5,247 nt of DNA. Source: Pseudomonadota bacterium (GTDB taxonomy: Bacteria > Pseudomonadota > Gammaproteobacteria > Burkholderiales > Burkholderiaceae). The notes beneath the pieces are model-generated. The model was given only the letters and a program-made list of their open reading frames with translations, made no database searches and was not told the DNA's origin. Positions within the stretch are counted from its first letter, which is position 1. The number at the start of each line of letters is the position of its first letter. The stretch lies in the NCBI GenBank assembly GCA_963205525.1, contig CAUJJP010000148.1, positions 1 through 5,247 of the forward strand. Direction: 5' to 3'. Below, piece after piece: positions 1 to 5,036 of the stretch. The translations under genes were made by a program, and so were the position numbers.

Positions 1-40
1 GGCGGACGCGGGATGGTATTTCCGGCGAATCGATGCCTGG

Positions 41-46
41 GGAGGA
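41..46 (+). promoter_or_regulatory. Shine-Dalgarno GGAGGA that decides the parB start
   Basis: GGAGGA is followed by five bases and then GTG at 52-54. It is the only good ribosome binding site near the beginning of the ParB frame, and it favours the GTG over the ATG at 13. Confidence 0.7.
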
Positions 47-51
47 CAGCC

Positions 52-1743
52 GTGGCTGACCTGACCCCCCATGAAATGGCCACCAAGCTGCTGGCCTCCG
101 GCTTCGAGCGCAACGGCCCTTCGGCTGCAGCCTTGAGCGACCCCATCGCCGACACGCCGATGGTGGTGACGCTGGACCAGTTGCGCCGCTACGACCACGA
201 CCCGCGCGTGACGCGCAACCCCGCCTACGAGGACATCAAGGCCTCGATCCGCGAGCGCGGTCTGGATGCGCCACCCGCGATCACGCGCCGGCCCGGCGAG
301 CCGCACTACATCATCCGCAACGGCGGCAATACGCGCCTGGCGATCCTGCGCGAGCTGTGGAGCGAGACCAGGGAAGAACGGTTCTTCCGCATCCATTGCC
401 TGTTCCGTCCGTGGCCGCAGCGCGGCGAAGTGGTGATGCTGACTGGGCATCTCGCCGAGAACGAGCTGCGCGGCGGGCTGAGCTTCATCGAGCGGGCCTT
501 GGGTGTGGAGAAAGCGCGCGAGTTCTACGAGCAGGAAGGCGGCCAGGCGCTGTCGCAGAGCGAGCTGGCGCGGCGGCTCACGGCCGATGGCTTCCCGCTG
601 CCACAGTCGCACATCAGCCGCATGCAGGACGCCGTGCACTACCTGCTGCCAGCGATCCCGGCGCTGCTGTACGGCGGGCTCGGCCGGCATCAGGTGGAAC
701 GGCTCGCGGTGCTGCGCAAGGCCTGCGAACGTACCTGGGAGCGGCGTGCCCTCGGCCGCAACCTGTCGATGGATTTCGCCACACTGTTCCATGACGTGCT
801 TGCGCAGTTCGACACGCAGCCCGACAATTTCTCGCCGCAGCGGGTGCAGGACGAGCTGGTCGGCCAGATGGCCGAGCTGCTGGGGGTCGACTACGACACG
901 CTCAGCCTGGAGATCGACGACAGCGAGAGCCGGCAGCGCGCATTGACCAGCTACCCCGCGCCGCTCCAGGCGACAAGACCTGCGGCGCCGGCCGGGCCTT
1001 CGCCCGAGCCACCGCGACCACCGTCACCGCCTTCGCCGTCGGCCGGACTCTCGGTGCAGTCGTCGGAGCCTGGCGCTTGCGCGCCAGCGGGCGCTGGCCA
1101 GGCTGCGCAGGCCGGTTCCATGCCGGCCGCCAGCGACAAGGGCTCGCAGCAGGATGATGGGCGGCGCGACGAGCGCCTGCAGGGTCACATCGTGTCCCCG
1201 GCCCCGACCACCGAACGCCTGCAATCCATCCAGCGCATGGTGGCCGATCAGATGGGTGACAAGTTGCCCGACTTCGAGGCCGACGCGCTGCGCGCGATCC
1301 CTGTGCAGGCGGGCGGGCTCTACCCCATCTCGGACGTCTGGTACATCGAGCCCGGCCTGGACGTGCCGGATCGCCTGCGGGTGCACATCGCGCAGTTCGC
1401 GCGCGAGATCGCCGAGGAGGCCGACGTAGCCGGGCAGGTCGAACCCAGCGAAGGCGGCATCGGCTTCGTCTGCGTGGCGCCCCCGGCCGTGCGCGCATTA
1501 CCACCGTTCGCGCGTGCGGTGCTGACCTTGCTGCATGTGCTATGCGCCGCGCCCCGAACCGCAGCCGGCCTCGATAGTGCCCGGCTTGCCGACGACCTGA
1601 CAGCCTTGCTGCATGGCGGCGGCGCATATCCACGCCTGAGCGATGCCGGGCTGGTAAAGCTGTTCCGGCTGCTGCGCCTGGCGCGCCGGTTGCTGGATCT
1701 GGAGACCGGCGCGGCCTCCAGCAACCCAGGCCACGGCGCCTGA
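52..1743 (+). CDS. parB: ParB family protein of PFGI-1-class integrative conjugative element
   Basis: This is a probable DNA-binding partition or regulatory protein that helps maintain the excised element, usually alongside a ParA ATPase encoded upstream. From the GTG start it has 563 residues. An N-terminal ParB/Spo0J-type domain spans about residues 35-140, with GGNTRL (91-96) where classical ParB has GERR-like residues, and ENELR (136-140) matching the ENxxR box. A helix-turn-helix follows (about 167-195, LSQSELARRL then SHISRM). A Pro/Ala/Ser-rich linker (about 305-385) leads to a C-terminal domain (about 387-550). I chose GTG at 52 because GGAGGA lies five bases upstream and the product begins MADLTPHEMA; the in-frame ATG at 13 has no clear ribosome binding site and adds 13 unremarkable residues. 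It is the first gene of an apparent operon, with its stop 12 nt before the next start. The family (TIGR03764-type) is confident; the true function (partition, transcription control, or both) is inferred. Confidence 0.9.
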   Translation: MADLTPHEMATKLLASGFERNGPSAAALSDPIADTPMVVTLDQLRRYDHDPRVTRNPAYEDIKASIRERGLDAPPAITRRPGEPHYIIRNGGNTRLAILRELWSETREERFFRIHCLFRPWPQRGEVVMLTGHLAENELRGGLSFIERALGVEKAREFYEQEGGQALSQSELARRLTADGFPLPQSHISRMQDAVHYLLPAIPALLYGGLGRHQVERLAVLRKACERTWERRALGRNLSMDFATLFHDVLAQFDTQPDNFSPQRVQDELVGQMAELLGVDYDTLSLEIDDSESRQRALTSYPAPLQATRPAAPAGPSPEPPRPPSPPSPSAGLSVQSSEPGACAPAGAGQAAQAGSMPAASDKGSQQDDGRRDERLQGHIVSPAPTTERLQSIQRMVADQMGDKLPDFEADALRAIPVQAGGLYPISDVWYIEPGLDVPDRLRVHIAQFAREIAEEADVAGQVEPSEGGIGFVCVAPPAVRALPPFARAVLTLLHVLCAAPRTAAGLDSARLADDLTALLHGGGAYPRLSDAGLVKLFRLLRLARRLLDLETGAASSNPGHGA

Positions 1744-1755
1744 GCGGAGGCCATC

Positions 1756-2316
1756 ATGTCGGCACCGCATCCGCTCAACCAGGCCGTCATCGCACAGGCG
1801 CTGCACGACCTGCGCAATGGGCAACTGCGGCGCTGCAAGGCGATGGGCTTCGGCGAGGAAGAACTGGACGCGCTCAAGCACCCCGAACTCGTGAGCATGC
1901 TGGTCAACGCCGTGGTGTCGTGGTGTTCGGTGTCGGTGAACCGCGATGTGCTGAAGCGGCTGTTGAGCCAGGTGCATGACGTCGAGCGCGAGATCGCCAC
2001 GGTGGACCGCATGCTGCGCCTGGGCGCCAGCACGGAGATGGTGAGCCGGTTCTACGGTCTGACGCACCAGGAGGTCGCCCTGCGCCGCGACATCCTCGGA
2101 CTGCCCAAGCGCAAGGGACGGCATCCGGTGCTGGACGAAGCGCAGGACACGGCGCTGTGGAAGCACTGGCAGGCCGGCATCGCCGAACGCGGCATCGCGC
2201 TGGACGACGAAGTGGCGATGCTGTCGCTGACCATGGACCTGGCCGAGACCTTGAGCCTGCCGATGTCGGTGATCTGGGCGGCGATACGCAACTGGATCGA
2301 CCAGGGGCTGGTGTAG
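1756..2316 (+). CDS. DUF2857 domain protein, FlhD/FlhC-like putative regulator
   Basis: This 186-residue protein belongs to the DUF2857 family, which usually follows parB in these elements. It has no signal peptide or membrane segment, so it is cytoplasmic. GGAGG at 1746-1750 sits five bases before the ATG. By eye, residues 8-71 (AQAL then GFGEEELDAL and ELVSMLV) resemble the helical FlhD protein. Residues 77-138 (RMLRLGASTEMV, a helix-turn-helix-like GLTHQEVALRRDI, then KRKGRHPVL) resemble the start of FlhC (LITLGARLQM, QLSRGRLIKL, PPPKGMLP). Only two cysteines are present (27 and 57), so the FlhC zinc-binding Cys cluster is missing. The likely role is DNA-binding regulation of element genes. 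From memory, the ICEclc activator BisDC is encoded in the corresponding module and was described as distantly FlhDC-like; I cannot verify which gene here corresponds. Family is confident; function is inferred. Confidence 0.85.
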   Translation: MSAPHPLNQAVIAQALHDLRNGQLRRCKAMGFGEEELDALKHPELVSMLVNAVVSWCSVSVNRDVLKRLLSQVHDVEREIATVDRMLRLGASTEMVSRFYGLTHQEVALRRDILGLPKRKGRHPVLDEAQDTALWKHWQAGIAERGIALDDEVAMLSLTMDLAETLSLPMSVIWAAIRNWIDQGLV

Positions 2317-2319
2317 GTC

Positions 2320-3552
2320 ATGGCGACGGACAGCGCACCACGGCGCGATGGCCCCGTTGCGCTGTCCACGTTGTTCGACGACGCGCTGCAGCAACTGTTG
2401 CTCCCTGCGCAACCGGCCGCGCACGGCACGGCCACGGCGCAAGCTGCTGCGCCGGCCAGCGACGGCTTTCTCTACAGCGGCAACCGCTATGAGAGTGTCC
2501 CGCGTGCGCTGTTCCTCGATCGGCGCCTGACGCCGCTGGAGCGCAATGCCTGGCAGGTGTTCCGCCTGCAGCTCAACGACGACGGCGTGACGGCTTTCCC
2601 GACCTACGACCAGCTTCGCCCCTACCTCGCTTCGATGCCCTGCGCGGCGCAAGCCTCGCACGAGACCGTGGCGCGCGCCTTGACGCTGCTGCGGCTGACG
2701 CGCTGGCTGAGCCTGGTGCGGCGGCGCCGCGATCCGAAGACCGGCCGCATCCTCGGCAACCTTTATGTCCTGCACGACGAGCCGCTGACACCGTTCGAGG
2801 CGATGCAGCTCGACCCCGACTACCTGGACCTGGTCAGCCAGGCGCTGACCCATGCCGCAAAGGCGGTGCAGATCGTCGGCATGAACACGCTGCGGGAGAT
2901 CGCCGAAGACCCGATGCTCAACGGCCGCACGCTGCCCACGCGCCTGCAGGTGCTGGCACAGCGCATGGCCCGGCATGGCTGGGCCGAAGGGAGTTATCCA
3001 CAAGAGGCTGTGGATCACGATTCCGAAGAAGGTCAGGACGGCTTGCTTCGGAATGTCGATCGCCCGTCTTCGGAATCCGAAGCAGGGTCGAAACCCGCGC
3101 CTGACGGCTCACTTCGGAATCCGAAGGAGGACCGTACTGTACGTATGGATCGTATAAATCAAGTACGTACAGTACCGCGCGCGAAGTCGCTGCAGCACCT
3201 GCGCCTGCCCGAACGCCTGCTGCGCCTGAAGGACGAGCAGCAAAGCGGCGCGCTGGTGGCCTTACAGCAGGTGGACGAGTCCCTGCGGCAGGCGGTGCTC
3301 GACGAATGGGATACGCGCTGCCGCAACAGCGCGGTGCGCAACCCTGCTGGCTACCTGGTCGGCATCATCCAGAAGGCGATCCGCGGGGAGTTCAAGGCCT
3401 GGGCAGGCGATGGCGGCTCGGCAGCAACGCCGGCGCCACTCTCTCGTCCAGCCGTGCCCACGCCCTCGCCGCCACCTGCCCCCAATGGCCCCGGTCGCGA
3501 GGCGGCGCGGGCCTACCTCGCGCGGCTGCGTTCGGCGCTGGGCGATCCCTGA
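2320..3552 (+). CDS. STY4528 family protein with winged helix, replication-initiator-like
   Basis: This 410-residue protein belongs to the family annotated as STY4528 pathogenicity relay protein; the name gives no biochemical role. Residues about 57-155 form a likely winged helix-turn-helix: RYESVPRALFLD, LTPLERNAWQVF, FPTYDQLRPYL, ASHETVARALTLLR, RWLSLVRRRRD, then GNLYVLHDEPL. This pattern is common in plasmid and phage replication initiators. A helical segment follows (about 156-222), then a polar, low-complexity linker (about 223-290), then a second domain (about 291-362, LPERLLRLKDE to NPAGYLVGIIQKAIRGEF). A Pro-rich stretch and a short basic helix end the protein. The ATG lies 3 nt after the preceding stop, with only a weak TAGGT upstream, suggesting translational coupling. 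The linker DNA holds a DnaA box pair, palindromic repeats and an AT-rich inverted repeat. A replication or regulatory role is my inference from the fold pattern and embedded sites. Confidence 0.85.
   Translation: MATDSAPRRDGPVALSTLFDDALQQLLLPAQPAAHGTATAQAAAPASDGFLYSGNRYESVPRALFLDRRLTPLERNAWQVFRLQLNDDGVTAFPTYDQLRPYLASMPCAAQASHETVARALTLLRLTRWLSLVRRRRDPKTGRILGNLYVLHDEPLTPFEAMQLDPDYLDLVSQALTHAAKAVQIVGMNTLREIAEDPMLNGRTLPTRLQVLAQRMARHGWAEGSYPQEAVDHDSEEGQDGLLRNVDRPSSESEAGSKPAPDGSLRNPKEDRTVRMDRINQVRTVPRAKSLQHLRLPERLLRLKDEQQSGALVALQQVDESLRQAVLDEWDTRCRNSAVRNPAGYLVGIIQKAIRGEFKAWAGDGGSAATPAPLSRPAVPTPSPPPAPNGPGREAARAYLARLRSALGDP
2994..3017. other. Inverted pair of DnaA boxes
   Basis: TTATCCACA at 2994-3002 is the canonical DnaA box. 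Six bases later, TGTGGATCA at 3009-3017 is, on the minus strand, TGATCCACA, one mismatch from the same consensus. The two form an inverted repeat (arms 2996-3002 and 3009-3015). The sites are coding, so DnaA binding is inferred from the match only. Confidence 0.5.
3020..3126. repeat. CTTCGGA(A)TCCGAAG palindromic repeat array
   Basis: Two copies of the 15-nt palindrome CTTCGGAATCCGAAG lie at 3068-3082 and 3112-3126. Single half-sites lie at 3020-3028 (ATTCCGAAG) and 3046-3054 (CTTCGGAAT). If each is treated as a full or half site, the centres are at 3021, 3053, 3075 and 3119, spaced 32, 22 and 44 bp, close to three, two and four helical turns. The copies are read in two codon frames (LRN or LRNPK, against SSESE or DSEE), so protein constraint does not explain the repeat. 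They look like binding sites for a dimeric protein. Confidence 0.65.
3134..3175. repeat. 12-bp perfect inverted repeat with AT-rich core
   Basis: The arms GTACTGTACGTA (3134-3145) and TACGTACAGTAC (3164-3175) are exact reverse complements around an 18-bp spacer containing TATAAAT (3153-3159). Each arm also contains smaller palindromes (GTAC-T-GTAC, GTACGTAC, GTAC-A-GTAC). The stretch is much richer in A+T than its surroundings and uses codons such as GTA, CGT, ATA and ACA that are scarce elsewhere in the window. It could be a pair of operators, an unwinding element, or a stem-loop in single-stranded DNA or mRNA. It has no T tract, so it is not a typical terminator. Confidence 0.65.
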
Positions 3553-3693
3553 GCAGCTATCCCCTGGGGATAGCCGGCACAGACAGCCTTCCCGAAACCA
3601 CAACCGGGGACACGCCCGCTGCGGTTTGTTGACTGACGCCCTTCCGGGCGATGCCGATGCTGGCGGCTCGTTCCTTCACCGCGAGTCGTCACC
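3553..3693 (+). other. Intergenic leader before the TIGR03761 gene
   Basis: This 141-nt stretch is the only sizeable gap in the window and separates two tightly packed gene runs, so a promoter for the second run is plausible here. It holds the 19-nt palindrome at its start and a small hairpin, CGCCC-TTCC-GGGCG, at 3637-3650. TTGACT (3629-3634) resembles a -35 box, but I see no convincing -10 box at the right distance. No likely gene is present. Confidence 0.4.
3556..3574. promoter_or_regulatory. Perfect 19-nt palindrome, candidate operator or parS-like site
   Basis: GCTATCCCCTGGGGATAGC has two 9-nt arms around a single central base and starts three bases after the STY4528-family stop codon. 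As RNA it could form an 8-bp stem with a three-base loop, but the next bases (CGGCAC) are not a U tract, which argues against a classical intrinsic terminator. A dimeric protein binding site is more likely; ParB or the DUF2857 protein are local candidates, without direct evidence. Confidence 0.45.
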
Positions 3694-4467
3694 ATGGCCA
3701 ACGAATCCCAGCAGCCCCTGCAGTTGAATCTCGGATCGCTGCGCAGCGCGATGTCGCTGACGCTGCACACCCACCACGCTTCACGTATCTGGCATGGCCG
3801 AGCGCCCGCCGAGGGGCGGCCCGGCATCATCGGCCTCAACGGTTACATCAGTGTGATGAACAAGATGAAGCGCGGCGCCGAGCAGGACGATCCCTACTCG
3901 GACTGGTGGATGCTGCGCATCGAGGACAAGCTGACGCAGACCAAGGCCAGCCTGCAGGCGCTGCGCGAACAGGTGGATCAGGCGCTGGCCGACGTGCCGC
4001 CCGCACTGTCCCTGGGCGAGAACATGAACGTGCAGCCGGTGAAGCTGCCGCTGTTCGTCAATGCGCAGCTCGGCTTCATGGCGGTGTACCTGCTGGCCGA
4101 CTACGACGACTTGGCGCGCAAGCTGATCCTCGCCCACCACACCGCGCTGATCGACCGCAGCACGCTGGAACGCTGGCTCAACGACGGCGCGCACGCGCTG
4201 CGCAGCCTGTTCTCACTGGCACAGCAGTACCGCTACTCCGGCGCGACGCGCGACGACTTCGCCTCGAAGAACGCGGTGGCGCGGGCGGCGCTGGAGAAGT
4301 TCGGCGAGCTGCCGCAGGACATGCTCGAAGGCACGCGCCGCTCGCGCTTTGCGCCACCGATCGCGCGGCGGGCGGGCAAGCCCGGCGCCGCCGCAGATGC
4401 CGCGCCCGTCGCTGGCGCAGCCGACATGGCGGACGACGACCAGGACGGCGAAGGCGCCAAAGCATGA
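3694..4467 (+). CDS. TIGR03761 family integrating conjugative element protein (PFL_4669 type)
   Basis: This 257-residue protein belongs to the TIGR03761 family, which occurs almost only in PFGI-1-type integrative elements; its biochemical role is not known to me. The N-terminal half carries the segments I use to recognise it: SLTLHTHHASRIWHGR (21-36), GIIGLNGYISVMNKM (44-58), and DPYSDWWMLRIEDKL (66-80), followed by a helical stretch (81-100). The middle contains VKLPLFVNAQLGFMAVYLLADYD (116-138) and helices through about residue 210. The tail (about 222-257) is Ala-rich, then acidic, and probably disordered. There is no signal peptide; the hydrophobic patch near 123-135 is short and more likely a buried helix than a membrane segment. 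The ATG at 3694 is the first start after an in-frame stop at 3634-3636, but has no strong ribosome binding site. The gene overlaps the next by four bases (ATGA), suggesting co-translation with the DUF3158 gene and ssb. Confidence 0.87.
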   Translation: MANESQQPLQLNLGSLRSAMSLTLHTHHASRIWHGRAPAEGRPGIIGLNGYISVMNKMKRGAEQDDPYSDWWMLRIEDKLTQTKASLQALREQVDQALADVPPALSLGENMNVQPVKLPLFVNAQLGFMAVYLLADYDDLARKLILAHHTALIDRSTLERWLNDGAHALRSLFSLAQQYRYSGATRDDFASKNAVARAALEKFGELPQDMLEGTRRSRFAPPIARRAGKPGAAADAAPVAGAADMADDDQDGEGAKA

Positions 4468-5036
4468 CGGCATCATCGACCGGCCAACCGGCGCGCTTCC
4501 TGCAGCTGGAACAGGCGCGCTTCCTGCAGCTGGAACAGGCGGACTTCCAGCGCCTGGAACACGCGGGCTACCTAAAAGGCCTTTTACAACCTTTTAAGGG
4601 TAAGGGGAGTCTGGAGGCCTGGGCCAGCCAGTGCACGGCGCTGCGCGACGACTTGATCGGCCTGGCGCAGCGGCGCGTGCTTCAGCAGACACGGGCCTAT
4701 CCCTTCTCGTTGCTCGACGTGCAACTGGCCCAGCAGACCACGGGCGCAGGCACGACCTTTCTGCGCTGGCGCAACCACGACCGTTCCTCGATGGGCGTGG
4801 CGCTATGGGAATCGCTGCTCGACCGCCCGGCGACGCCGGCCTCGCTGATCGACGACCTGTACGCGATGGAGTTGCAGCGCATCGCGCTGAACATGCAGAT
4901 CAGCCTCCTTCACACGCTGGGCCGCCAGGCCCAGGAGTGCGCCAGCAAGGCCGCGCAGGCCGAAGCGGCTTACCTGCGGCGTGTCCATGGGCATGCCGCG
5001 TCCGTTCCATCCACCACCCCCAAGGAGTCACCATGA
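4464..5036 (+). CDS. DUF3158 family integrative element protein
   Basis: This 190-residue protein is assigned to DUF3158, a family of unknown function found between TIGR03761 and ssb genes in these elements. I use the ATG at 4464 because it overlaps the previous stop as ATGA and has GAAGG (4450-4454) upstream; the frame stays open further upstream, but only as a shadow of the preceding gene. The start region holds three copies of an eight-residue unit (ARFLQLEQ, ARFLQLEQ, ADFQRLEH; residues 10-33). Next come YLKGLLQPFKGKGSLEAW (36-53), a helical stretch, and LRWRNHDRSSMGVALWESLL (about 99-118), then long C-terminal helices (about 123-178). There is no membrane segment or signal peptide. It also overlaps ssb by ATGA, so the three genes are probably made together. 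A role with SSB on single-stranded DNA is inferred from position only. Confidence 0.83.
   Translation: MTASSTGQPARFLQLEQARFLQLEQADFQRLEHAGYLKGLLQPFKGKGSLEAWASQCTALRDDLIGLAQRRVLQQTRAYPFSLLDVQLAQQTTGAGTTFLRWRNHDRSSMGVALWESLLDRPATPASLIDDLYAMELQRIALNMQISLLHTLGRQAQECASKAAQAEAAYLRRVHGHAASVPSTTPKESP
4491..4562 (+). repeat. 24-bp tandem repeat, two exact copies plus one diverged
   Basis: Units lie at 4491-4514, 4515-4538 and 4539-4562. The first two are identical; the third keeps the frame and most positions (GCGGACTTCCAG then CGCCTGGAACAC). Each encodes eight residues (ARFLQLEQ twice, ADFQRLEH), so copy number can change without a frameshift. Exact identity of the first two units suggests a recent slippage duplication at the N terminus of the DUF3158 protein. 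Confidence 0.8.
4573..4586. repeat. 14-bp palindrome in an AT-rich codon island
   Basis: TAAAAGGCCTTTTA is a perfect palindrome inside the DUF3158 gene. It is followed by a second CCTTTTA (4590-4596) and the purine run AAGGGTAAGGGG (4596-4607). Codons CTA, AAA, CTT, TTA, CCT, TTT and GGT cluster here, unlike the G/C-ending codons on either side. It may be a cis-acting site or a patch conserved at the DNA level; chance cannot be excluded. Confidence 0.45.

Larger units (their letters stand above)
2994..3175. other. Origin-like cluster of sites inside the STY4528-family gene
   Basis: In order, this stretch holds a DnaA box pair (2994-3017), six CTTCGGA/TCCGAAG half-sites (3022-3126) and a 12-bp inverted repeat around an AT-rich core (3134-3175). 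All lie in the DNA encoding the linker between the two protein domains, so the sites can exist with little cost to the folded parts. Initiator boxes, iteron-like repeats and an AT-rich segment are the usual parts of a plasmid or phage origin. A transcription control region, or a cis site for ParB or the DUF2857 protein, is the main alternative. Confidence 0.4.

Noticed and set aside
13..51. ATG at 13 as parB start
   Set aside because: It is in frame but lacks a visible ribosome binding site, while GTG at 52 has GGAGGA at ideal spacing and gives a natural N terminus.
1..64. C-terminal end of an upstream gene overlapping the parB start
   Set aside because: Two frames are open into this stretch, ending at TGA 57-59 or TGA 62-64. 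The tails are too short to choose between or to assign to a family.
1540..3018. Long minus-strand open frame of 492 codons across three plus-strand genes
   Set aside because: It lies opposite strongly supported family members and is rich in Arg, His and Gln, as expected from the complement of GC-rich coding DNA. No recognisable domain.
3020..3126. Repeat cluster as a CRISPR array
   Set aside because: Repeats are short palindromes, spacing is 22-44 bp and irregular, the region is coding, and no cas gene is nearby.
3637..3650. CGCCC-TTCC-GGGCG hairpin as intrinsic terminator
   Set aside because: The stem is only five base pairs and is followed by ATGCCG, not a T tract.
3629..3657. Sigma-70 promoter starting with TTGACT at 3629
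   Set aside because: The -35-like hexamer is good, but no acceptable -10 hexamer is found 16-19 bp downstream, so I do not list it as a promoter.
3651..4463. Upstream extension of the DUF3158 frame, with an ATG at 3651
   Set aside because: It overlaps nearly the whole TIGR03761 gene, its translation is Arg/Ala-rich low complexity, and the ATG at 4464 with its ATGA overlap gives the expected family start.
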